Shown piece after piece: positions 28,088-35,997 of a stretch of 64,000 nucleotides of DNA; position 1 is the stretch's first letter; every line of letters begins with the position of its first letter. Source of the DNA: DASQZK01 sp963763215 (GTDB lineage: Bacteria > Bacteroidota > Bacteroidia > Bacteroidales > GCA-2748055); contig CAVXNX010000017.1 of assembly GCA_963763215.1 (NCBI GenBank), positions 310,001-374,000 on the forward strand. Direction: 5' to 3'. The translations under genes were made by a program, and so were the position numbers. The notes below the pieces were generated by a model, which saw only the letters and a list, made by a program, of their open reading frames with translations, had not been told where the DNA came from and searched no databases.

Positions 28088-30413
28088 TCAGAACGGGTAT
28101 CCGATCCCGATATTCAGTGTAAAATCGCTCTTGTTCAGTTTCTGGTTTCCGATGATCCACCGATGGTTCAGGGGAAGGGCCGGGTCTCGCAGCTTCATGC
28201 CCAGGTCGAGCCTGAAAATAAAGAAGCTGAAATCGAACCGGGTACCGAAACCTGTGCCGACAGCGATATCCTTGTAAAATTTATCCCACAAAAACCGGGC
28301 GCCGGGTCTTTCATCGTTTTTCGTAATGGCCCAGATATTCCCTGCATCCACAAAGAGGGCCCCGTCTAACAGCCAGAAAAGTTTAAACCGGTATTCGACG
28401 TTACCTTCGAGCTTAATATCGGCCGTCTGGTTGGGGTATAGCGTCTGTTGTTTCTCGCTGTATGACCCCGGACCGAGGTTTCGGACCTGCCAGGCCCGGA
28501 TACCGTTTGCCCCTCCGGCAAAGTATTTTTTTTCAAAGGGCAGTGCCGTCGAATTGGCATAGGGAAGGCCGGCCCCGGCAAAAACACGGTACACGAGACT
28601 GGTGTTCTCATCAAAAATGTTGTAGTAGCGAAAATCGAGGTCCCCCCTCACATACTGTGAGTATTCATTATTAAATAAGGTATACCCGTTGGGATTATTC
28701 GCCTGGATGCCGGTCGTCCGGTATAGCAGGTAAAGGAGGTTCCCTGCCTGTTCGACATTCATCCTGAAATACATGAAATCCGTGTTTTTCTGAATATTCT
28801 GATTGTTGAAGATCAGGCTGTAACTGGTGACGGTCACCAGGTGCGGCTGGTAGGAATAGTAGATGTACTTGCCTTCCAGCCAGTCGGCGAACTCGGGCGA
28901 CTTATACGGAATTTTAACCAGGTTCAGTTCGATGGGATTGACGATGTGGGTCAGGAACCGGTTACCCCGCCAGTTATAGCCGAAGGAAACATTGGCCAGG
29001 GTACGGGTATATTCCGGACGGCGCTGGTAGTTGTATGCCACAGAAAATGATGTCCTCGGATTGTATTTCTTGATAAACTGGTCGGTTTTGAAGGGAAGCA
29101 GGAACTTGGGAATGCTGTACCTGACCTCGGCACCCAGTTCGATCATATTCCCCAGATTGGAGGAATAGTTCTCCTTCAGGGTCTCGAGGGCCCCTTTCAG
29201 CCTGAGGTCAAAGTTTTCTGCTCCCCCGAACAGGTTACGGTGCTGGTATATAAGGTTACCCGCGGCACCGATGTTCCCCGACGAGTTGGTGCCTTCCAGT
29301 TCCACGGTGTATGACTGCAGCGTTTGGGGAGTGAGAAGGATGCTGCAGTCGAGCAAGCCCGTATTGCCCGGGCTGATATCCCCTACCTGCGTGAAATCGA
29401 TGGTCACCAGCCGGAAGAGCTTCAGCGAGGAGAGGTTCCGGTAGGATCTCTGCGAATTGGTCAGGCTGTAAAGATCTCCCGGAAGGATGTAATTCGACTC
29501 CATCACCACACCGGGATGAACGTTCTGTTTCCGGAGATAAACGATATAGGTGCTGTCGAGTGACAGGGTGTCGAGGGCGGAAAGGTAGGCGTCATTGTTG
29601 GCCAGGGCCTCCCGGGGCTGGTAATTGGTGTTGATGTAGACATTCCGTATCCGGAATTTGGGATGGGGAATTTCCCGGTACGTTCCGTCCTCGTTGTAAA
29701 TGCGGTATTTTTTGACGATCAGCGTGAGATCGACCTGGTGATCGGCCAGGGAAGAGTCGGCCTCATAATAGATAAATTCTTTTGAGAAGTAGTAATACCC
29801 CCGGTTCTGGAGGAATTGTTGCTATTCTCTCCCGTTCCGAGGAAAGGAGATCCACATCGAAAAGTTCTCCCCGGTGGAGGACCGATGCCGTAGTGTCGCT
29901 GAGCACCAGTGAACGAAGTGTCGTATCCTCAAAGGCGTAGTTGATGTTGTGTAAAACATAGGGGTCGTTCTTCCGGATATAGTACACCACGGTCGCCTTC
30001 TTTTTATCCAGTTCCAGGCTGTCGGTGACAACGGCGTTGTAGTAGCCCTTTCCCCTAAGGTAGAGTTCAAGTTGATCGACGGTCTTTTGTGTCAGGAACG
30101 GATCATAGATCACCGGCGGCTCTCCGATGGTCCGCAGCACCCGGTTGATCCAGTTTTCCTTTCCCTTTTTCGAAAGACTGTAAACACCGAGATGAAACTT
30201 CAGGCCGAGGACTTTTTTATTCGGTTTCTGCTTGACGTAGGATGAAAGTTCTTCCTTGTTGATCTTTCTCCCTTCGCCCTTAAGTTCGATCTTTTTCAGG
30301 AGGTACTCGTTATCCTCAACATATTTGGTGGTCCGGCATGAGGATGAAAACAGCAGAATGGCAACCAGCAGGTATAACAGGGATTTTTTTTCCGATGTAA
30401 TATAATGGGGCAT
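28088..30413 (-). CDS. TamL-like Omp85-family outer-membrane lipoprotein (frameshifted)
   Basis: The ATG at 30413 gives MPHYITSEKKSLLYLLVAIL with a lipobox ending SSSC, so the mature protein should be lipid-anchored. POTRA-like segments follow (VEDNEYLLKKIELKGEG and later INTNYQPREALANNDAYLS). The C-terminal two-thirds is an Omp85 beta-barrel ending in Phe (LNIGIGYPF). The two halves are in different frames meeting near 29815-29825; the join reads FLQNRGYYYFSKEF. Total about 775 residues. Bacteroidota TamA relatives carrying a lipid anchor have been called TamL and work with TamB to move lipids or proteins to the outer membrane. The match is by architecture and is not proof of that role. Confidence 0.78.
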
Positions 30414-30448
30414 TCTTGTTCTTAAGGATGTAATTTTAGATTTTCCTG

Positions 30449-30487
30449 CAAATATACTGAACCACCGGATATGTTTGCATATTTTTG
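30449..30487. promoter_or_regulatory. Divergent promoter -7 elements
   Basis: Minus strand TATATTTG (30456-30449) points toward the tamL-like gene. Plus strand TATGTTTG (30470-30477) and TATTTTTG (30480-30487) point toward the methyltransferase gene. All three match TAnnTTTG. The -33 boxes are not clear, so exact start sites are uncertain. Confidence 0.4.
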
Positions 30488-30507
30488 CCAACATCAAATC
30501 ATTTGCC

Positions 30508-31302
30508 ATGTTATCCAAAAACCGGTTGAAATATTTTTCATCCCTGAATCAGAAAAAATTCAGGATCCAATACGGGCGTTTTCTTGCCGAAGGCGAAAAA
30601 ATAGTCCGGGAGATCCTTGCCGGGGGGAGTACCTTCCTGGAACCGGTCACACTCATTGCCGAACCCGCGTTCATTTCCTCCCTCACGACTCCCCTGCCCG
30701 ACATTGAAATCCTCCCCGTCCCGGCCGCCGAGATCAGGAAGATCTCTTCACTCGTCTCGGGAAGTATCGCCATCCTCGAGCTGAAAATTCCCGATAACAG
30801 CTTTCAGGCTGCCGAAATTGCCGGCAAAACCTGCCTGTATTTCAACGACATCCGGGATCCCGGCAACCTGGGCACCATCATCCGTACTGCCGACTGGTTC
30901 GGGATCAGTGATATCTTTTGCAGCCCTGAAAGTGTCGATACGTACAATCCGAAAGTCGTCCAGTCGAGCATGGGTTCGCTGTGCAGGGTAAAAATTCACT
31001 ATGAGGAAGCCAGCACACTGGTTGCCCTTCTCAAATCGGCAGATCCGCAATACCGGGTCACCGGGACCGTTCTCAACGGGAAAAACATTTACCGGAGTAC
31101 CCTTCCCCGGAAGGGGTTGATCCTGTTCGGCAATGAATCGCAGGGACTTCCGCCGGAAGTGATTTCTTTATGCGACCACCTGGTCACCATTCCTTCCGCG
31201 GGAACACCCTGGGCCGATTCCCTGAATGTGAGCATTGCCACATCGATCGTCTGTTCCGAATGGCACAGAAACGGTATCATTCAAAATGAAAACACAGCAT
31301 AA
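30508..31302 (+). CDS. TrmH/SpoU-family RNA 2'-O-ribose methyltransferase
   Basis: About 264 residues. Motif 1 of the SPOUT trefoil knot is NDIRDPGNLGTIIRTADWFG, motif 2 is LFGNESQGLPPEV and motif 3 is SLNVSIATSIVC. An N-terminal L30e-like substrate-binding part (KKFRIQYGRFLAEGEKIVREIL) makes it closest to the RlmB/TsnR-like group acting on rRNA. I use the ATG at 30508 rather than the first in-frame ATG at 30475, because it lies after both -7 elements and begins MLSKNRLKYFSSL. Its 3' end overlaps the porT stop by 26 bases in convergent orientation. Confidence 0.88.
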   Translation: MLSKNRLKYFSSLNQKKFRIQYGRFLAEGEKIVREILAGGSTFLEPVTLIAEPAFISSLTTPLPDIEILPVPAAEIRKISSLVSGSIAILELKIPDNSFQAAEIAGKTCLYFNDIRDPGNLGTIIRTADWFGISDIFCSPESVDTYNPKVVQSSMGSLCRVKIHYEEASTLVALLKSADPQYRVTGTVLNGKNIYRSTLPRKGLILFGNESQGLPPEVISLCDHLVTIPSAGTPWADSLNVSIATSIVCSEWHRNGIIQNENTA

Positions 31303-31966
31303 CAAGATAGGAATTCAGCCTGTCGATGGCCTGGACGTACTGGGGATGACCAAGTTCGGGCTGATCGACCATCACGTTGAGCATGCCCACGCCGAGCTTC
31401 AGTTCCGTGGAAAATTTGAAGTAGGTCAGGTAATAATCCATCCCGAACCCGAATTCAAAATACACGTCCGACGGTTTCAATCTCACGTAAACATTTGAAT
31501 TTTCATCAAACCCTTTCTTGGCTGCCATATCATAGCGGTAGTCGAGCCCACTGATCAGGTACGGCCTGATGTTATTAAGCCTTTTGGCGCGGTATTTAAG
31601 AAGAAGCGGGAAATCGAGAAAGCTGGATTCGATCTTCATCTCGGTATCGAGGATGGAATCGGCCTTGTAAAAGGTGAGCCTCCGCTGGCCGAAAGATATG
31701 CCGGGGAGAAACCGGAGGTTAAGATTTTCGCCCAGCCTGAGGTCGGAGACGATGCTGACCTGGAACCCGGGTTCCACCATGGTGACATCGGGAATGAGAT
31801 TGTTTCTGAGGCTCCGTTTGATCCCGAAATCCATGGTGTTCAGTCCGACAGTGAATCCAAAATGCAGCTTTTTGTAGTCGTACGCGGGCAGGTTTCGTGG
31901 CCTTTTGACCTGTGCTGATGCAACGAGGGGGATAAACAGGGCGATGACAAGGATGAGTTTCTTCAA
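31277..31966 (-). CDS. porT: PorT family outer-membrane protein (T9SS)
   Basis: A 229-residue protein with a signal peptide (MKKLILVIALFIPLVASAQ) and an outer-membrane beta-barrel rich in alternating aromatic and polar residues (FGFTVGLNTMDF, YFEFGFGMDYYLTYF). The sequence and the position immediately beside ubiE match PorT, a component needed for type IX secretion in Bacteroidota. PorT is predicted to form an eight-stranded barrel and its exact role is unsettled. The presence of porT implies that this organism may secrete proteins through the type IX system, though other Por genes are not in the window. A -7 match TAATTTTG lies just upstream (32009-32002). Confidence 0.85.
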   Translation of the reverse strand: MKKLILVIALFIPLVASAQVKRPRNLPAYDYKKLHFGFTVGLNTMDFGIKRSLRNNLIPDVTMVEPGFQVSIVSDLRLGENLNLRFLPGISFGQRRLTFYKADSILDTEMKIESSFLDFPLLLKYRAKRLNNIRPYLISGLDYRYDMAAKKGFDENSNVYVRLKPSDVYFEFGFGMDYYLTYFKFSTELKLGVGMLNVMVDQPELGHPQYVQAIDRLNSYLVMLCFHFE

Positions 31967-32048
31967 GGCCTGGAATTTTAGTGATAAAACGAACAGCTTA
32001 TCAAAATTAGTATAAGCCGGCGAATTTTAAAAATCTGTATTAAGTCAG

Positions 32049-32188
32049 TCGGAAGTCCGAAGTCCGAAGTCGGAAGTCCTCCTTCCCCCTTCCCCCTTCC
32101 AACTACCGACCACCGATTACCGATTACCGACTACCGATTACCGATTACCGATTACCGATTACCGATTACCGATTACCGACTACCGATT
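32049..32188. repeat. Period-7 tandem array across the end of ubiE
   Basis: Twenty consecutive 7-base units fall into three families in register: four TCSGAAG-type units (32049-32076), four T/C-rich transition units (32077-32104), and twelve ACCGATT-type units (32105-32188; nine ACCGATT, two ACCGACT and one ACCGACC). The ubiE stop codon and its last seven codons (SVVGNR end) lie inside the array. Confidence 0.85.
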
Positions 32189-32960
32189 CTTCCGGTCGTT
32201 TTCCTTCGTAGATGGTGGCAATGCCCCCCGTCAGCCCGGTAGACCTGCATGCCGTGAACCCGCAATCCTCCAGGATCTTTTTCATCTCCTCCCCCGAAGG
32301 AAATTCCGCGATGGACCCGGGAAGGTACCGGTAGGCTGCCTTGTCCCTGGTGAAAACCGAGGCCACCAGTGGAAGAATGGCCCGGGAATAGAATCCGTAC
32401 AGGAGCGAGAAGAGCCCGTGTGAAGGTTTTGAAAATTCGAGAATGTACACCCGCCCTCCGGGTTTGAGGACACGGTGCATCTCGGAAAGGCCGGCATCGA
32501 GATGTTCAAAGTTCCTCACCCCAAAGGCGACGGTCACCACGTGAAACGCTTTCGGATCGAAAGGCAGGCTCTCCGAATCCCCCTTGACAAACTGGAAGCC
32601 GGTCCGGTAACGGGCCGCCTTTTCCCGCGCAACGGTCAGCATGTTTTCAGCGAGGTCAACCCCGGTGATCGTGGCATTCTCGATACCACTCAGGGCAAAG
32701 GCCAGGTCACCCGTCCCGGTGGCCACATCGAGGATGGATGCTCCTTCGCTCTCACGGGGAATATCTGGCAGGTCCTTTTTCACCTTTTTCACCAGCACGC
32801 GGCGCCAGTATTTGTCGATATTGAACGACAACAGGTGGTTGAGGAAATCATACCGGCCGGCAATGTGGTTGAACATTTCGGTAACCTGTTCCTTGCGTGT
32901 GCCCGGCTGATCTTCGTATGGTTTAATCAAAACAGACGTGTTTAAGGGGCGAAAATACAT
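32166..32960 (-). CDS. ubiE: Demethylmenaquinone methyltransferase
   Basis: About 264 residues. I start at the ATG at 32960 (MYFRPLNTSVLIKPYEDQPG), because the longer frame to 33209 is non-homologous and low-complexity. The SAM-binding motif is ILDVATGTGDLAFAL and later family motifs VKGDSESLPF and VTVAFGVRNFEH are clear. MenG/UbiE methylates demethylmenaquinone to menaquinone in the last step of quinone synthesis, which fits a Bacteroidota respiratory chain using menaquinone. The last residues, ESVVGNR, are encoded by the heptamer array, so the C-terminus could vary between strains. Confidence 0.92.
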   Translation of the reverse strand: MYFRPLNTSVLIKPYEDQPGTRKEQVTEMFNHIAGRYDFLNHLLSFNIDKYWRRVLVKKVKKDLPDIPRESEGASILDVATGTGDLAFALSGIENATITGVDLAENMLTVAREKAARYRTGFQFVKGDSESLPFDPKAFHVVTVAFGVRNFEHLDAGLSEMHRVLKPGGRVYILEFSKPSHGLFSLLYGFYSRAILPLVASVFTRDKAAYRYLPGSIAEFPSGEEMKKILEDCGFTACRSTGLTGGIATIYEGKRPEESVVGNR

Positions 32961-33035
32961 AAATAATCGTTCAGATTCCGATCCGGGGCAGGATTTTGAG
33001 CCGAAGATATTACCTTTACGGGAAAAAATACACCC

Positions 33036-33794
33036 ATGAAGAAAACCGCGCTTATTACCGGGGCAACGGCCGGCATTGGCAAGGCTACAGCCCTTCTCCT
33101 GGCAAAGAATCATTTTGATGTCATCATCACCGGACGGCGGTCCGACAGGCTCGAATCCCTCGAAAAAGAAATCAGAACCGACACCGGGGCCGATGTCCTG
33201 ATCCTGCATTTTGATGTCAGAAATCCCGCTGAGGTGAAATCAGCGATGGCTTCACTCGAGGGCAAATGGAAAAACATCGATGTCCTGGTTAACAATGCCG
33301 GCCTGGCCGTCGGAATGGGTCATATCAACGATGGAGTGGTCGACGACTGGGAACGGATGATCGACACGAATATCAAAGGTCTTCTTTATATCACCCGTGA
33401 GGTCGCTCCACTGATGACAGCCAGGCAGACGGGGCATATTGTGAATATCAGTTCGGTGGCCGGGAAAGAGGTTTATGAGAACGGGAACGTCTACTGCGCC
33501 ACCAAGCATGCTGTTGATGCCCTTTCCAAAGCCATGCGCATCGATCTTCTGCAGCACCGCATCCGGGTAACGAATATCGCCCCCGGCATGGTCGACACGG
33601 AATTTTCCACGGTCCGTTTCAAAGGAGACAAAGAGCGCGCCGACCGGGTTTACCAGGGATTCACCCCCTTGTACGCCGAAGATATTGCCGAGACCATCCT
33701 CTTTGCGGTCACCCGGCCGCCTCATGTCAATATCAACGACCTGCTGATCATGCCGGCGGCACAGGCTACGGCGACGATGGTCAACCGCGAATGA
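33036..33794 (+). CDS. Short-chain dehydrogenase/reductase
   Basis: A 252-residue SDR. The NAD(P)-binding TGATAGIGKATA (residues 7-18), the NNAG motif (about residue 90), the catalytic Ser region NISSVAG and the catalytic YCATK are present. It resembles YdfG-type NADP-dependent serine/3-hydroxy acid dehydrogenases, but the substrate cannot be fixed. The gene is divergent from ubiE with 75 bases between starts and is followed by the Ldh-family gene about 64 bases on. The PGMVDTEFSTVRF segment is typical of the YdfG/SDR classical group. Confidence 0.88.
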   Translation: MKKTALITGATAGIGKATALLLAKNHFDVIITGRRSDRLESLEKEIRTDTGADVLILHFDVRNPAEVKSAMASLEGKWKNIDVLVNNAGLAVGMGHINDGVVDDWERMIDTNIKGLLYITREVAPLMTARQTGHIVNISSVAGKEVYENGNVYCATKHAVDALSKAMRIDLLQHRIRVTNIAPGMVDTEFSTVRFKGDKERADRVYQGFTPLYAEDIAETILFAVTRPPHVNINDLLIMPAAQATATMVNRE

Positions 33795-33858
33795 CCGGCC
33801 GGTACTGGCAGCCGGCCTGAAAAACGATACCTTAGTCAATCATTTAAAAACGCTTCAT

Positions 33859-34935
33859 ATGTATACTGTCGATTATCTGGAAAATTTTACCAGCAAGGTT
33901 TTTGAAAAAATGGGATGCTCCAGGGAGGATGCCAGGGCTGCAGCCGATGTGTTCCTGGCTGCGGAACTCCGCGGGCTCTCCTCTCACGGGATGATCAGGA
34001 TCAAAGATTATTTTCAGCTTTGGCAGGCCGGAAGGATCAATGTGCGGCCGAACATCCGCATTGTGCATGAATCGCCCAGCACCGCGGTTGTGGATGGTGA
34101 CGGGGCCATCGGGATGATCGCCGCGGTGAGATCCATGGAAATCGCCATTGAAAAGGCGGAGAAAGCCGGCACGGGATGGGTTTCCACCCGCAATTCGAAC
34201 CATTTCGGCATCGCCGGGTATTACGCGATGATGGCTCTGAAACACGATATGATCGGAATGACCATGACCAACGCCAATCCCCTGGTCGCCCCGACCTTCT
34301 CCCTCTCCAGGCTCCTGGGAACCAACCCGATCGCCGTCACCATTCCGGCCGGGAAGTATCCTCCTTTTGTGGCCGACTTCGCCACCACCCCCATTGCCAG
34401 GGGAAAACTGGCCGTTGCCGGGAAAAAAGGCGAGAAAGTACCCTTCGGATATGTCCAGGACAAGGAAGGCAATCCGTCCGATGATCCGGATATTTTGCAG
34501 AAAGGGGGTTCCATGCTGACCCTGGGCGGCGACTACCAGCACGGAAGTCACAAGGGTTATTGCATGAGTGCCGTAGTGGACATTTTCTCCGCCGTACTGT
34601 CGGGTGCCAATTTCGGACCTTTCGTCCCGCCCTCGGTCGCCTACCTGCCGGTGCTCGAGCAGAAAACCGGTGAAGGAACAGGACATTTCTTCGGGGCGAT
34701 GCGCATCGATGCTTTCCGTCCCGCCAGTGAATTTAAGGCCAAGATGGACGACTGGATTGAGACGTTCAAAGGGGCCACGCCTGTTCCCGGACAGGACGAA
34801 GTGCTTATCCCCGGCGAGCTGGAACGGCGCAAAGAAGAAAAGATCCGGAAAGAAGGAATCCAGGTTATCGGGCCCGTGGCCAAAGAAATGAAAGAGATCG
34901 CCTTATTCCTGGGAATCGATTTTGAAATCCGGTGA
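33859..34935 (+). CDS. Ldh-family NAD(P)-dependent dehydrogenase (YlbC/YiaK type)
   Basis: A 358-residue member of the malate/L-lactate dehydrogenase 2 family (not the Rossmann-type LDH). Conserved pieces are LRGLSSHGMIRIKDYF near residue 45, TRNSNHFGIAGYY near residue 120, LLGTNPIAVTIPAG and the GSHKGYCMS active-site region. Members reduce or oxidise 2-oxo acids such as malate, lactate, ureidoglycolate or sulfolactate. Which of these applies cannot be told here. It lies after the SDR, in the same direction, and ends in a convergent hairpin facing the nitroreductase. Confidence 0.88.
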   Translation: MYTVDYLENFTSKVFEKMGCSREDARAAADVFLAAELRGLSSHGMIRIKDYFQLWQAGRINVRPNIRIVHESPSTAVVDGDGAIGMIAAVRSMEIAIEKAEKAGTGWVSTRNSNHFGIAGYYAMMALKHDMIGMTMTNANPLVAPTFSLSRLLGTNPIAVTIPAGKYPPFVADFATTPIARGKLAVAGKKGEKVPFGYVQDKEGNPSDDPDILQKGGSMLTLGGDYQHGSHKGYCMSAVVDIFSAVLSGANFGPFVPPSVAYLPVLEQKTGEGTGHFFGAMRIDAFRPASEFKAKMDDWIETFKGATPVPGQDEVLIPGELERRKEEKIRKEGIQVIGPVAKEMKEIALFLGIDFEIR

Positions 34936-34945
34936 CCATGAAGAA

Positions 34946-34978
34946 CGGGTGCGGACCCTATGACGGCTGTCCGCCCCG
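34946..34978. terminator. Hairpin between convergent genes
   Basis: CGGG and GCGGAC on the left arm pair with GTCCGC and CCCG on the right, with one bulged T and a 12-base loop. It lies in the 49-base gap between the Ldh-family gene and the nitroreductase. No long T run follows, so termination is likely but weak. Confidence 0.4.
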
Positions 34979-34984
34979 GCCTTT

Positions 34985-35737
34985 CTAGTCATTATTCATA
35001 AATCCCTGGTCTTCGATGGTACGGAGGAATTTTCGCGAGAAGAAGACATTGTCTTTCCTGGAATAGCGATTATCCGTAAAAACCTGGGCCAGCGTCTCTT
35101 TGCTGTTGACGCGCAGAAGATCGGCTGTTTCTCCCGACGCCTCGAGCTCACGGTAAATGGTCCGGATCCGTTCCTCTTCAAAATCGGAATAGGTTTCCCG
35201 GTGCACAATGGCATCCATGGGCAACCTGGACGTCAGACCCGGTTGCTGGACGGGGTAGCCTAAAACGATGGCGGCCACCGGAACGACACCTTCCGGGAGT
35301 TCCAGAATTTCAACGATTTTATCGGCATTATAGGTTGCCGTTCCGAGATAGCAGATGCCCAGCCCGTGCGCTTCAGCCTCCAGGACAACATTCTGGGAGG
35401 CCAGAAGAGCGTCTATCGCCCCGGTGAAAAAGGAGAGAAAATTATCATACCCCGGGACGGCCCGGCTCTGCATGCACCATTTGTTAAACCTGTTGAAATC
35501 GGCGCAGAATGTAATGTGCACCGGCGCCTCCTTCACCATGTCCTGCCTGAAATGAGCCTCCCATAGCTTTTCCCGCAGTTCGGCCCCGGTGGTCACGATC
35601 ATGGAATAAACCTGCATATTGCCGGTGGTGGAAGCCTTCGAACCGGCTTCGAGAATCTTGTCCAGGATGTCACCCGGTACTGCGTCCGGCTTGTATTTCC
35701 GGATGGAACGGTGTTGAAATATCGTATCGATCATCAT
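34985..35737 (-). CDS. Nitroreductase family protein (NfsA-like)
   Basis: A 250-residue FMN-dependent oxidoreductase. The N-terminal FMN-phosphate-binding HRSIRKYKPDAVP is typical, and SKASTTGNMQVYSMIVTT and EAHGLGICYLGTATYN are other family segments. The C-terminal RLPMDAIVHRETYSDFEEERI segment fits NADPH-dependent reductases of the NfsA/FRP group. These reduce nitroaromatics and quinones; physiological substrate unknown. Single gene, convergent with the Ldh-family gene. Confidence 0.88.
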   Translation of the reverse strand: MMIDTIFQHRSIRKYKPDAVPGDILDKILEAGSKASTTGNMQVYSMIVTTGAELREKLWEAHFRQDMVKEAPVHITFCADFNRFNKWCMQSRAVPGYDNFLSFFTGAIDALLASQNVVLEAEAHGLGICYLGTATYNADKIVEILELPEGVVPVAAIVLGYPVQQPGLTSRLPMDAIVHRETYSDFEEERIRTIYRELEASGETADLLRVNSKETLAQVFTDNRYSRKDNVFFSRKFLRTIEDQGFMNND

Positions 35738-35997
35738 CGCGTTGATTTAGATCTGCAATGTTACAAAAATGCCCCGGAAATTCCAGAGAAGATCACCAAA
35801 GTTGACCTCCGGAACGTTCATTCCCCGTATGTTCTTCATCAGCATTGAACGCAAATCGGGTGAAAAGTGTTTTTATTGAATGGCAACAGGGTTAATTCCT
35901 GTCAACGTTCCTTTGGGATGAACCCGGGGAGCCGGTTTTAATATAAACATTGTCACGAAACACTTCCGAAGAACAACCATCTAAAATCCGCTGTATC

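Noticed and set aside
32105..32188. The ACCGATT array read as a CRISPR
   Set aside because: Units are 7 bases with no spacers, so it is a simple tandem repeat.
33797..33817. GGCCGG/CCGGCC hairpin between the SDR and the Ldh-family gene as a terminator
   Set aside because: Only six pairs and no T run; not enough to support a terminator.
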